Source of the DNA: Ruegeria faecimaris
GTDB taxonomy: Bacteria; Pseudomonadota; Alphaproteobacteria; Rhodobacterales; Rhodobacteraceae
Reading direction: 5' to 3'
Assembly: GCF_900182615.1 (NCBI RefSeq)
Contig: NZ_FXTE01000005.1
Span: forward strand, 62,001 to 126,000
DNA: 64,000 nucleotides
This document shows, piece by piece, positions 1-8,647 of the stretch; within the stretch, counting starts at the first letter, position 1; each line of letters begins with the position of its first letter. Both the position numbers and the translations under genes were made by a program. The notes below the pieces were generated by a model, which was not told where the DNA came from, ran no database searches, and saw only the letters and a list, made by a program, of their open reading frames with translations.

Positions 1-39
1 ATCAGCAATGACGACATGGAACCGCAGGCCGGGGTATAA
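1..39 (+). CDS. 3' end of an unidentified upstream gene
   Basis: Reading from base 1, thirteen codons run to a TAA at 37-39, five bases before the pta start. The short tail is not recognisable by itself. In sulfonate-degrading roseobacters the gene before pta is often xsc (sulfoacetaldehyde acetyltransferase), but this is an inference from position only. It could also be a chance open frame. Confidence 0.25.
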   Translation: MSNDDMEPQAGV

Positions 40-44
40 TCCGC

Positions 45-1058
45 GTGAAACCGCTGCGCGCCATTCTCGGGACGGCCAGCGCGTCGGACAAGATCATCGC
101 CCTGTCAGAGGGCGATGATCCCCGCGTCGTGGAAGGTGCGGTCAGGGCCGTAAAAGAGGACGTTGCACGGATCATCCTGATCGGCGACGGGGCCAAAATT
201 TCGGCCCTTCTGGATGCGCATGAAGGATTTGATCCCACTCGGATAGACATTCTTGACCCGGCGCATTCCTCAATTACCACGGAACTGGCTGAAGCGCTGT
301 TTAATCGCCGCAAGCACAAGGGCATGACCCTTGAAGAGGCAGGGCAACAGATCACCAACCGGCTGACCTTTGCCGCCATGCTGGTGCATCAGGGTATCGC
401 TGACGGCACCTTGGGCGGAGCGGTTGAAACCACCTCTGACACAGTTCGCGCGGCGTTGCAGATCATCGGAACAGCGCCGGGTACAACAATGGTATCCAGC
501 TTTTTTCTCATGCTGTTCTGTCAGGATCATCACGAGGTCAAAGGCGCGCGCATCTTTGCCGATTGTGGCCTGGTGGTGGATCCAAACGCCGAAGAAATGG
601 CGGAAATTGCCCGCGCATCGGCCGCATCCTATTCAGCTTTGACTGGAAACACGGCGCGTGTGGCGATGCTGTCTTTTTCCACCTCGGGAAGCGCCGAACA
701 TCCAAAAGTATCCAAGGTCGTCGAGGCAACCCGGATCGCACGCGAAAAAGATCCGAACCTTCTGATCGACGGAGAGCTGCAGTTCGATGCCGCCTTTGTC
801 CCCGAGGTTGCGGCGCAAAAGGCGACGGATTCGCCACTGAAGGGCGAAGCGAATGTCTTTGTCTTCCCCAGCCTGAATGCGGGCAATCTGGGCTATAAGA
901 TCGCACAGCGCATCGGAGGGGTTGAGGCAATCGGGCCAGTCCTACAAGGCCTGGCCAAGCCGGCAAATGATCTATCGCGCGGCTGTACGGCAGAGGACAT
1001 CCTTCACATGATCGCCGTGACTGCTGTTCAAGCACAACATGGCGAAAACGGAATATAA
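45..1058 (+). CDS. pta: phosphate acetyltransferase
   Basis: A 337-residue protein with the Pta catalytic-domain fold: an N-terminal segment like RIILIGDGAK after an EGDDPRVVEGA motif, a central GTAPGTTMVSSFF stretch, and a C-terminal FPSLNAGNLGYKIAQRIGG motif typical of the family. It interconverts acetyl-phosphate and acetyl-CoA in the cytoplasm. The length fits the single-domain form; the long N-terminal regulatory domain of enteric Pta is absent. The start is a GTG with a weak upstream purine stretch. The soeABC genes follow 87 bases later, and that order suggests Pta converts the acetyl-phosphate released by sulfoacetaldehyde acetyltransferase while SoeABC oxidises the sulfite. The family call is firm; the pathway role is inferred from neighbours. 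Confidence 0.9.
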   Translation: MKPLRAILGTASASDKIIALSEGDDPRVVEGAVRAVKEDVARIILIGDGAKISALLDAHEGFDPTRIDILDPAHSSITTELAEALFNRRKHKGMTLEEAGQQITNRLTFAAMLVHQGIADGTLGGAVETTSDTVRAALQIIGTAPGTTMVSSFFLMLFCQDHHEVKGARIFADCGLVVDPNAEEMAEIARASAASYSALTGNTARVAMLSFSTSGSAEHPKVSKVVEATRIAREKDPNLLIDGELQFDAAFVPEVAAQKATDSPLKGEANVFVFPSLNAGNLGYKIAQRIGGVEAIGPVLQGLAKPANDLSRGCTAEDILHMIAVTAVQAQHGENGI

Positions 1059-1091
1059 GTCTCGACAAGTCCGTGAAAAACAAATTTTATT

Positions 1092-1123
1092 CCGGTTCCC
1101 GGCAATACTCGGGGGAATACCGG
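1092..1123 (+). other. imperfect hairpin in the pta-soeA gap
   Basis: CCGG at 1092-1095 pairs with CCGG at 1120-1123. After a two-base bulge, TTCCC (1096-1100) pairs with GGGAA (1113-1117), leaving a 12-base loop. It lies 22 bases before the soeA ATG and ahead of its AGGGG ribosome binding site. There is no T tract, so it may be an intercistronic processing or stability element rather than a terminator. Confidence 0.3.
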
Positions 1124-1145
1124 TCTGCAAACTACAGGGGCGCCT

Positions 1146-3959
1146 ATGAACCAGCCAGTGATTGACACCTCGCCCAAAGTCTCGGACGAGATCCGGCAGA
1201 CCACCTGTTACATGTGCGCCTGTCGCTGTGGCATCAACGTTCACATGAAAGACGGCAAGGTCGCCTATATCGAGGGCAACCGAGACCACCCGGTGAACAA
1301 AGGCGTTCTGTGCGCCAAAGGGTCCGCGGGCATTATGCAGGTTAACGCGCCGTCGCGCCTACGCAAACCGCTGCGCCGTGTCGGCCCGCGCGGATCGGGC
1401 GAGTTCCGCGAGATCGAGTGGGACGAAGCGATCAGCACAGCCGTCGGCTGGATGAATGAGCTGCACGAGACAGCGCCGCAAAAGCTGGCCTTCTTTACCG
1501 GTCGCGACCAAAGCCAAAGCTTCACCAGCTTCTGGGCTCAGAATTTCGGCACCCCAAACTATGCGGCCCATGGCGGCTTCTGTTCCGTCAACATGGCCGC
1601 AGGCGGCATCTACACCATGGGCGGCGCGTTTTGGGAGTTTGGCCAGCCCGACTGGGACCACACCAAACTGTTCATGCTGTTCGGCGTGGCCGAAGACCAC
1701 GACAGCAACCCGATCAAGATGGGGATCGGCAAGATCAAGGCACGCGGCGCACGGGTGATCGGTGTGAACCCGATTCGATCAGGCTATAACGCCGTCGCCG
1801 ATGACTGGGTCGGGATCACCCCCGGCACCGATGGGTTATTCATCCTATCGCTGATCCATGTGTTGATGAAGGCGGGCAAGATCGACCTGGATTACCTCAG
1901 CCGTTATACTAACGCGCCTGTTCTGGTGAACGCATCCGAAGGCCCCGAGAAGGGTCTGTTCTTGCGCGATAGTGACGGCAAACCGCTGGTGATCGACCGG
2001 GCCACAGGCGAACTCACTGCGTTCGACAAGCCGGGCGTACGCCCGGACTTGTCGGCTACTTACGAAAAGGACGGCGTCACCCATCGCCCGGTTTTCCACC
2101 TGATGGCCGAGAAATACCTAAGCGACGAGCACGCCCCTGAGGCCGTGGCTGACCGCTGTGGCATCCCGGCCAGTCGCATTCGCGCCATCGCGGCGGAAAT
2201 CGCCCGCGTCGCCTTTGACGATGCGATCGAGCTGGATCAGGAATGGACCGATTTCCGCGGCGAAACCCATGCTAAGATGATCGGTCGCCCGGTCAGCTTC
2301 CACGCCATGCGTGGCATCTCGGCCCATGCCAACGGGTTCCAGACCTGCCGCGCGCTGCACGTGCTGCAGATCATCCTCGGCACGGTCGAAGTTCCGGGCG
2401 GTTTCCGCTTCAAACCGCCCTATCCCAAACCAGTCGAGGCGCACCCAACCCCGCATGGCGACCGCCGCCCCGGCAGACCCCTGGAAGGCCCGCATCTAGG
2501 CTTCCCCCGCGGGCCCGAAGACCTGTTGCTGGACGACTGCGGCACTCCCCAACGGATCGACAAAGCATTCACATGGGAAAACCCGATGTCAGCCCATGGG
2601 CTGATGCATATGGTAATCTCAAACGCCGCCGCCGGTGATCCCTACAAGATCGACACGCTGTTCATGTATATGGCGAATATGTCGTGGAACTCCTCCATGA
2701 ACACCAAAGGTGTGATGGAGATGCTGACCGCCAAGACCGAAGACGGCAAATACGTCATCCCAAACATCATCTATTCCGATGCCTATTCCTCGGAAATGGT
2801 GGCCTATGCCGACTTGATCCTGCCCGATACCACCTATCTTGAACGGCACGACTGTATCTCGCTGCTCGACCGCCCGATCTGCGAGGCAGACGCCGCCGCC
2901 GACGCAATCCGCTGGCCGGTGATCGAGCCCGACCGCGACGTGCGGGGCTTTCAGTCGGTGCTGGTGGAACTGGCCAACCGCATGAGCTTGCCAGGCTTTA
3001 CCAACGAAGACGGTACGCCGAAGTGGAAAGACTACGCTGACTATATCGTTAACCATCAGCGAAAGCCCGGTATTGGCCCACTGGCCGGGTTTCGAGGCGA
3101 AAATGGCGACAAGGAAGGTCGTGGCGAGGTCAACCCCGACCAGCTGAATCGCTACATCGAAAATGGCGGCTTCTACGTCGCGCATATCCCCGAAGGGGCG
3201 GATTACTACAAACCCTGGAACGCTGCCTATCAGGATTGGGCCGTGGGCATGGGAATCTACGACAGCCCGCAACCCTATCTGTTCCAGCTCTATTCAGAAC
3301 CGATGCGCAAGTTCCAGCTGGCCGCCGAAGGCCACGGGGACCGGCAACCGCCGGAAAATCTGCGCCAGCGCCTCAAGGACACCATGGACCCGCTGCCGAT
3401 CTGGTACGAAACCGATCAGCAGGGCAATGAAGGTTTCACCATCAATGCCCTGACTCAGCGCCCGATGGCGATGTATCACTCATGGGGCACCCAAAACGCC
3501 TGGTTGCGCCAGCTACACGGGCGCAACCCGCTTTATGTGCCAACCAAACTGATGCGCGAACACGGGATGCAGGACGGCGACTGGGCCAAAGTCACGTCTC
3601 CGCACGGGGAAATTACTGTTCCGGTCATGGAGATGGCTGCGCTGAATGAAAATACTGTCTGGACTTGGAATGCCATCGGCAAACGCAAAGGTGCTTGGGC
3701 CCTGCAGGAAGACGCACCAGAGGCCACCAAAGGCTTTTTGCTGAACCACCTGATCCACGAACTACTGCCGTCAAAAGGCGATGGAATGCGTTGGGCCAAT
3801 TCTGATCCGATTACAGGTCAGGCGGCTTGGTTCGACCTGAAGGTCAGGATCGAAAAGGCGGCGCCACCTTCGGATGCAGAAAGCCAGCCCGAATTCAAAC
3901 CGATCAAATCACCGGTCGGCACCGGACCAAAAGATCTGGCGTGGAAGGTAGGAAAATGA
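1146..3959 (+). CDS. soeA: sulfite dehydrogenase (quinone) molybdopterin subunit SoeA
   Basis: A 937-residue member of the DMSO reductase/molybdopterin oxidoreductase family. A proximal [4Fe-4S] site is formed by C21-x2-C24-x3-C28-x27-C56, followed by the large bis-MGD binding region and a C-terminal molybdopterin dinucleotide-binding domain (around RNPLYVPTKLMREHGM). There is no twin-arginine signal, so the enzyme should face the cytoplasm, as known for SoeABC and unlike periplasmic DMSO reductases. It oxidises sulfite to sulfate with electrons passing through SoeB and SoeC to quinone. AGGGG six bases before the ATG supports the start. It overlaps soeB by four bases. Location next to pta supports a sulfite rather than a DMSO substrate. 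Related polysulfide or tetrathionate reductases are the main alternative. Confidence 0.85.
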   Translation: MNQPVIDTSPKVSDEIRQTTCYMCACRCGINVHMKDGKVAYIEGNRDHPVNKGVLCAKGSAGIMQVNAPSRLRKPLRRVGPRGSGEFREIEWDEAISTAVGWMNELHETAPQKLAFFTGRDQSQSFTSFWAQNFGTPNYAAHGGFCSVNMAAGGIYTMGGAFWEFGQPDWDHTKLFMLFGVAEDHDSNPIKMGIGKIKARGARVIGVNPIRSGYNAVADDWVGITPGTDGLFILSLIHVLMKAGKIDLDYLSRYTNAPVLVNASEGPEKGLFLRDSDGKPLVIDRATGELTAFDKPGVRPDLSATYEKDGVTHRPVFHLMAEKYLSDEHAPEAVADRCGIPASRIRAIAAEIARVAFDDAIELDQEWTDFRGETHAKMIGRPVSFHAMRGISAHANGFQTCRALHVLQIILGTVEVPGGFRFKPPYPKPVEAHPTPHGDRRPGRPLEGPHLGFPRGPEDLLLDDCGTPQRIDKAFTWENPMSAHGLMHMVISNAAAGDPYKIDTLFMYMANMSWNSSMNTKGVMEMLTAKTEDGKYVIPNIIYSDAYSSEMVAYADLILPDTTYLERHDCISLLDRPICEADAAADAIRWPVIEPDRDVRGFQSVLVELANRMSLPGFTNEDGTPKWKDYADYIVNHQRKPGIGPLAGFRGENGDKEGRGEVNPDQLNRYIENGGFYVAHIPEGADYYKPWNAAYQDWAVGMGIYDSPQPYLFQLYSEPMRKFQLAAEGHGDRQPPENLRQRLKDTMDPLPIWYETDQQGNEGFTINALTQRPMAMYHSWGTQNAWLRQLHGRNPLYVPTKLMREHGMQDGDWAKVTSPHGEITVPVMEMAALNENTVWTWNAIGKRKGAWALQEDAPEATKGFLLNHLIHELLPSKGDGMRWANSDPITGQAAWFDLKVRIEKAAPPSDAESQPEFKPIKSPVGTGPKDLAWKVGK

Positions 3960-4705
3960 CCCAGCTCCCCCAATCCACAGACAAGAAAATGGGTCTGGTC
4001 ATCGACCTGGACACCTGTGTCGGCTGCCATGCCTGTGTGATATCCTGCAAAGGCTGGAACACCGAAAACTACGGGGCGCCCCTGTCGGATCAGGACGCTT
4101 ATGGCGGCAACCCGTCCGGCACCTTCCTAAACCGGGTACATTCCTACGAGGTCCAACCCGAACAGGGTCACGCCCAGCTGATCCACTTCCCCAAATCCTG
4201 CCTCCATTGCGAGGACGCGCCCTGCGTCACCGTCTGCCCCACCGGGGCCAGCTATAAGCGGGTCGAGGACGGTATCGTATTGGTCAATGAAAGCGACTGT
4301 ATCGGCTGCGGGCTTTGCGCCTGGTCCTGCCCTTACGGCGCGCGTGAGATGGATATGGCCGAGGGCGTGATGAAGAAATGCACCCTCTGCGTGGATCGCA
4401 TCTATAACGAGAACATACCCGAAGTGGACCGCGTGCCATCCTGTGTGCGGACCTGCCCCGCCGGAGCCCGCCATTTCGGTGATCTGGGCGACGCAGATAG
4501 CGATGTCAGCAAATTGGTCGCCGAACGTGGTGGCATGGATCTGATGCCTGAAATGGGCACCAAGCCCGTTAACAAATACCTGCCACCTCGCCCTAAAGAT
4601 CAGATCGAGGACCAGGTCGACATTCTCGCGCCCCTTCTGGCCCCGGTAGCCGAAGAGCCCAAGGGCTTTCTGGGTTGGCTCGACAAGACACTGGAGAAGC
4701 TCTGA
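3956..4705 (+). CDS. soeB: sulfite dehydrogenase iron-sulfur subunit SoeB
   Basis: A 249-residue ferredoxin-like electron transfer subunit. Four cysteine clusters for [4Fe-4S] centres are visible, beginning with C21-x2-C24-x2-C27-x3-C31, then CLHCEDAPC...CP, CIGCGLC...CP and a split C-x2-C plus C-x3-CP pair. The ATG overlaps the soeA stop (ATGA), with AGG in GTAGGAAA just upstream, so translation is probably coupled. Longer open frames upstream lie inside soeA and are not needed. It carries electrons from the molybdenum subunit to the membrane anchor. Confidence 0.87.
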   Translation: MTQLPQSTDKKMGLVIDLDTCVGCHACVISCKGWNTENYGAPLSDQDAYGGNPSGTFLNRVHSYEVQPEQGHAQLIHFPKSCLHCEDAPCVTVCPTGASYKRVEDGIVLVNESDCIGCGLCAWSCPYGAREMDMAEGVMKKCTLCVDRIYNENIPEVDRVPSCVRTCPAGARHFGDLGDADSDVSKLVAERGGMDLMPEMGTKPVNKYLPPRPKDQIEDQVDILAPLLAPVAEEPKGFLGWLDKTLEKL

Positions 4706-5577
4706 TGCATCCGGCCCCATCTGTCATTATCTTCACTACCTTGTCCGGTCTGGGCTTTGGGCTGCTGTTTTTTCTGGGCCTTGGGATGCCGGATGTCACC
4801 GGGTGGGTGGCCTTCGTATTCTATGCCATGGCCTTTGGCCTGTCGGTGGGTGGGCTGATGGCCTCGACCTTTCACCTGGGCCATCCTGAACGTGCGTGGA
4901 AAGCATTCACCCAATGGCGGTCAAGCTGGCTCAGCCGTGAGGGTTGGTGCGCAGTGATCGCCTTGATTCTTCTGGGCTTCTACGCGCTGGGCGCCGTCTT
5001 CTTTGGACAGCGTTGGGGTGTTCTGGGCGTCCTTGGCGCGTTGTTTTCGCTGGCAACAGTTTTCACCACCTCAATGATCTACACCCAGCTCAAGACAATC
5101 CCACGTTGGAACATGAAACTGACACCAATCATGTTTCTGAGCTTCAGCCTTGCCGGTGGCTCGCTTCTGGCCGGTCAGGTCAGCCTTGCCGTCCCTCTGT
5201 TGGTGGTCGCTGCCGTTGCGCAGACATTTTACTGGTGGCAAGGGGATAAGGCATTTGCGAACTCAGGAACAAACCTTGGCACCGCTACGGGTTTGGGGCA
5301 GCGCGGGGCAGTGCGTGCGTTTGAGCCTCCACATACAGGTACAAACTATCTTCTGCGCGAATTTGTCCACGTGGTTGGCAGGAAACATGCGGACAAATTG
5401 CGGGTCATCTCGTTTGTGCTGGCCTTCCTATTGCCGGTCATCCTGCTGATCCTGCCGTTCAACCACTTCTTCGCTCTTCTGGCTGCGCTGTCGCATGTGG
5501 CAGGCGTTGCAGTTTCGCGCTGGCTGTTCTTTGCGCAGGCCGAGCATGTCGTGGGTCTGTATTACGGCAAACGGTAA
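4705..5577 (+). CDS. soeC: sulfite dehydrogenase membrane anchor SoeC
   Basis: A 290-residue, very hydrophobic protein of the DmsC/NrfD-like anchor class with about eight predicted membrane segments. It begins at an ATG sharing its A with the soeB stop codon. It anchors the SoeAB dimer on the cytoplasmic face and passes electrons to the quinone pool. It is the last gene of the block, followed at once by a strong hairpin. Confidence 0.83.
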   Translation: MHPAPSVIIFTTLSGLGFGLLFFLGLGMPDVTGWVAFVFYAMAFGLSVGGLMASTFHLGHPERAWKAFTQWRSSWLSREGWCAVIALILLGFYALGAVFFGQRWGVLGVLGALFSLATVFTTSMIYTQLKTIPRWNMKLTPIMFLSFSLAGGSLLAGQVSLAVPLLVVAAVAQTFYWWQGDKAFANSGTNLGTATGLGQRGAVRAFEPPHTGTNYLLREFVHVVGRKHADKLRVISFVLAFLLPVILLILPFNHFFALLAALSHVAGVAVSRWLFFAQAEHVVGLYYGKR

Positions 5578-5600
5578 AGAAGGGGGCCAGCCCCCTTCTT
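5577..5600 (+). terminator. hairpin terminator after soeC
   Basis: A perfect 10-bp stem, AAGAAGGGGG (5577-5586) and CCCCCTTCTT (5591-5600), closes a four-base loop and starts at the soeC stop codon. No T tract follows on the plus strand. The convergent dapA gene ends 77 bases away, so the structure may serve both directions or work as a 3'-end stabiliser. Confidence 0.6.
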
Positions 5601-5621
5601 GGCCCAGACAGGCCAATTCAT

Positions 5622-5650
5622 CCCCCGAGGTATTTTTGGCCAGATGAAGA
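5622..5650. repeat. intergenic element resembling a recurrent Roseobacter 3'-end sequence
   Basis: The stretch beginning CCCCCGAGGTATTTTTGG and ending CAGATGAAGA lies between the convergent soeC and dapA genes. I recall closely similar sequences recurring between genes in Rhodobacteraceae genomes. Only one copy is visible here, so its repeat nature cannot be shown from this window. Confidence 0.35.
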
Positions 5651-5676
5651 TCGGATCAGGCCAAGAACACCCCTGG

Positions 5677-6549
5677 TTACAGCAGACCTGCGTGGTTCAT
5701 GGCTGCGTCGATAGTAGTTTTGGTGCTGTCGTCCAACGTGGTCAGGGGCGAGCGAACTTCTTCGCTGCATAGGCCCAGCTTGCTGAGGGCGTATTTGGCC
5801 CCGACCAGACCGGGTTCGATAAAGATCGCCTCATGCAGAGGCATCAGGCGGTCCTGATAAGTCAGCGCTTTGGCATAATCCCCCTGCAGGGTGGCCTGCT
5901 GGAATTCGGCACAGAGCTTGGGCGCAACATTCGCCGTGACCGAGATACAGCCCACACCACCATGCGCATTGAAACCCAGCGCCGTGGCGTCTTCGCCCGA
6001 CAGTTGGCAAAACTCAGGCCCGCAAGAGGCGCGCTGTTGGCTGACACGCCCCAAATCTCCGGTTGCGTCTTTAACCCCAACGATCCTTGGCAACTCGGCC
6101 AGCTCACCCATCGTCTGGGGAGTCATGTCGATGACGGAACGGCCTGGAATGTTGTAGATGATGATCGGAATATCGGCACAATCATGTAGGGTGCGGAAAT
6201 GCTGAATTAGGCCCTTCTGGGTCGGCTTGTTGTAATACGGGGTCACCACCAGAGCGGCATTCGCGCCGACTTGCTGCGCAAATTGAACGAATCGGATCGC
6301 CTCGACAGTGTTGTTCGAGCCCGCACCAGCGATCACCGGGACACGACCGGCTGCGGCATTGACAACTTCTGCCACCACCGTTTCGTGTTCTTCATGGCTT
6401 AGGGTTGGGCTTTCACCGGTGGTCCCCACCGGCACCAAACCGGTCGAGCCTTCCTGAATTTGCCATTCCACCAAACGTTTGAGCGTGCCCAGATCCAACT
6501 CGCCATTCGAAAACGGGGTAACGAGGGCTGGCATCGAGCCTTTGAACAT
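5677..6549 (-). CDS. dapA: 4-hydroxy-tetrahydrodipicolinate synthase
   Basis: A 290-residue TIM-barrel protein of the DapA family, of usual length. It condenses pyruvate and aspartate semialdehyde in lysine/diaminopimelate biosynthesis. The GTTGE motif is at 42-46, Y132 occupies the catalytic tyrosine place in IIIYNIPGR, and K160 in GVKDATGD is the Schiff-base lysine. AGGAGCGTGTC just upstream of the ATG supports the start. It is divergent from the lytic transglycosylase gene, with 133 bases between them. Other aldolases of the family (NAL, KdgD) are possible but the motifs favour DapA. Confidence 0.9.
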   Translation of the reverse strand: MFKGSMPALVTPFSNGELDLGTLKRLVEWQIQEGSTGLVPVGTTGESPTLSHEEHETVVAEVVNAAAGRVPVIAGAGSNNTVEAIRFVQFAQQVGANAALVVTPYYNKPTQKGLIQHFRTLHDCADIPIIIYNIPGRSVIDMTPQTMGELAELPRIVGVKDATGDLGRVSQQRASCGPEFCQLSGEDATALGFNAHGGVGCISVTANVAPKLCAEFQQATLQGDYAKALTYQDRLMPLHEAIFIEPGLVGAKYALSKLGLCSEEVRSPLTTLDDSTKTTIDAAMNHAGLL

Positions 6550-6580
6550 GACACGCTCCTTGCTGTGCGGTTAGCAATTT

Positions 6581-6634
6581 TTGCGCCTTGGGCAATCACA
6601 TTCCTAGCAATGTGTGTTGATCCCGCCGGCGCAA
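6581..6634. repeat. nested inverted repeats between dapA and the transglycosylase gene
   Basis: TTGCGCC (6581-6587) is the exact reverse complement of GGCGCAA (6628-6634). Nested inside is CACATT (6597-6602), CCTAGC, AATGTG (6609-6614). The concentric symmetry lies in the divergent promoter region of both genes and could be a regulator-binding site or a cruciform. Confidence 0.3.
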
Positions 6635-6682
6635 GGTTTATCCTAAATGGCTCTATCCTTGGTTGGTTGGGAAATGCAAGGC

Positions 6683-8647
6683 ATGACACGCGTTCTGGCG
6701 CTTTTGACAGCGGTGATTCTGGCATCCTTCGGGCCGGCCCAAGCCGACTCGGTGGGCGATCTGCGCGCTGGCATGTATGAAATGCGAAAGGGCGATTGGA
6801 ACGCAGCGCTGCAAGAGGCAGGCCCGCGCGGATCTGTGTCACGTGACATCATCGTATGGCATTGGCTGCGCGAGGGGTTCGGAAGCTCGGGCGATGTGCT
6901 GGTATTTCTGAACCGCAGGCCGGATTGGCCGGGGCTGGCATGGTTACGGCGCGAAAGCGAACCCGCCTTTACCGGGGCGGACCCGGACCGGGTGTTGAAA
7001 TTCTACGCCGACATTGCCCCGCAAACGGCGGAAGGGGCGCTGAATTTCGCCGTAGCGCTGAAGGCTAAGGGACGGCAGGGTGATGCGCAGGCGGATATCG
7101 TCACCGCCTGGCGTACGATGCCGATGGGATCGGGCCTGCAGAAAGACTATATCGAGAACTTTGAAACATTGCTGAAACCCCACCACGCGGCGCGGCTGGA
7201 CCGGATGCTGTGGGACGGTCATCTGATCAGCGCAGGACAAATGCTGCCATTGGTGAATGACGATCAGCGCAAGCTGGCCGAGGCGCGGATTGCATTGCAA
7301 AAACGTGCGCCGGGTGTTGATGCCAAAGTAGGGGCGGTTCCCGATTCCGTGGCCGGATCGGCGGGGCTTGCCTTTGACCGCTTTGTCTGGCGAGACAAAA
7401 AGGAACTGGATGACAGTGCGATTGATCTGATGCTGGCGCGGTCATCCAGCCCGGATGCTCTGGGCGAGCCAGACAAATGGGCCGAGGGCCGTCGCCGGTT
7501 GGCCCGGCTTGAGATGCGCAACGGTGATATGAGCCGCGCATACAAGATTGCCTCTAGTCACCATATGACGCCGGACATGGGCTATGCCTATGCCGATCTC
7601 GAATGGCTTTCCGGGTTCCTTGCCCTGCGTCGGTTGAATGATCCCGCAACGGCTGTACGGCATTTCCAAAACTTCTCGGGCGCGGTGCAGTCACCGATTT
7701 CCAAGGGACGCGGCGGGTATTGGCTGGGTCGGGCCTATGCCGCGCAGGGGGATGCGGAAAAGGCTTATGAGGCCTATGCCATGGGTGCTGATCACCAGAC
7801 CTCGTTCTACGGGCTTCTTGCCGCCGAACGGATAGGGCGCCCCTTCGACAGCGATCTGGCAAACCCGCGAAGGGCACCGCACTGGAAACAAGCGGAGTTT
7901 GCCGATTCCAGCGTTCTTGAAGCGGGGCTATTGCTGTTGCGCGCAGGTGAGGCAAACCTATCCGAGCGGTTCCTGACCCATCTGGTTGAGGGGCTCGACC
8001 CCGTTCAGGCAAGCCAACTGGGCGATCTGGTCATCGAACTGAACGAACCACATCTGGCGGTGATGATCGCCAAGCGCGCCGCGACCACCGGCGTTGTTCT
8101 GCCCGCCGCGTATTACCCGGTTCATCCGGTGGCAGATCTAGGCCTACCTATGGCAAAGGAAATGACGCTAGCAATCGCCCGGCGCGAAAGCGAGTTTGAC
8201 CCGGTTGTCATCAGCGGCGCGGGCGCGCGCGGGCTTATGCAGGTAATGCCCGCGACGGCGAAAGTTGTGGCCCGGAACATGGGCATTCTAAGCAGCCACC
8301 AAACCGGAAAACTGACTTCGGACTGGCGATATAACGCCAAATTGGGGGCGAATTACCTGTCCGAGCTGGCAGCAGAATTCAACGGCAATGTGGTGATGAT
8401 GGCGGCGGGGTATAATGCCGGACCGGGCAGGCCGATCTCGTGGATGAAACGCAATGGCGACCCGCGCCGGGGTGAGGCCGATATCGTCGACTGGATCGAA
8501 TTCATACCCTTTAGCGAGACCCGCAACTATGTCATGCGCGTCGCCGAAAGCCTGCCTGTGTATCGCGCACGGTTGGGGCAGCAGGCGTTGCCGGTGCCAT
8601 TTTCCGAAGAACTGATCGGGTCAACTCTGGCGTCGTTCGCGCCATAA
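6683..8647 (+). CDS. soluble lytic murein transglycosylase (SLT domain)
   Basis: A 654-residue periplasmic protein. From the chosen ATG a signal peptide (MTRVLALLTAVILASFGPAQA) is clear; in-frame ATGs at 6674 and 6647 would give an odd N-terminal extension. A long alpha-helical, TPR-like region is followed by a C-terminal SLT domain: the ARRESEF motif with catalytic Glu near residue 502, GARGLMQVMPATA, and AAGYNAGPGR. It cleaves peptidoglycan glycan strands to 1,6-anhydro products during wall remodelling. The architecture matches Slt70. The 3' end overlaps the convergent transporter gene by 27 bases. Confidence 0.85.
   Translation: MTRVLALLTAVILASFGPAQADSVGDLRAGMYEMRKGDWNAALQEAGPRGSVSRDIIVWHWLREGFGSSGDVLVFLNRRPDWPGLAWLRRESEPAFTGADPDRVLKFYADIAPQTAEGALNFAVALKAKGRQGDAQADIVTAWRTMPMGSGLQKDYIENFETLLKPHHAARLDRMLWDGHLISAGQMLPLVNDDQRKLAEARIALQKRAPGVDAKVGAVPDSVAGSAGLAFDRFVWRDKKELDDSAIDLMLARSSSPDALGEPDKWAEGRRRLARLEMRNGDMSRAYKIASSHHMTPDMGYAYADLEWLSGFLALRRLNDPATAVRHFQNFSGAVQSPISKGRGGYWLGRAYAAQGDAEKAYEAYAMGADHQTSFYGLLAAERIGRPFDSDLANPRRAPHWKQAEFADSSVLEAGLLLLRAGEANLSERFLTHLVEGLDPVQASQLGDLVIELNEPHLAVMIAKRAATTGVVLPAAYYPVHPVADLGLPMAKEMTLAIARRESEFDPVVISGAGARGLMQVMPATAKVVARNMGILSSHQTGKLTSDWRYNAKLGANYLSELAAEFNGNVVMMAAGYNAGPGRPISWMKRNGDPRRGEADIVDWIEFIPFSETRNYVMRVAESLPVYRARLGQQALPVPFSEELIGSTLASFAP

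Noticed and set aside
1..39. Naming the first 13 codons as xsc
   Set aside because: The residues do not by themselves match the Xsc C-terminus I remember; only gene order suggests it.
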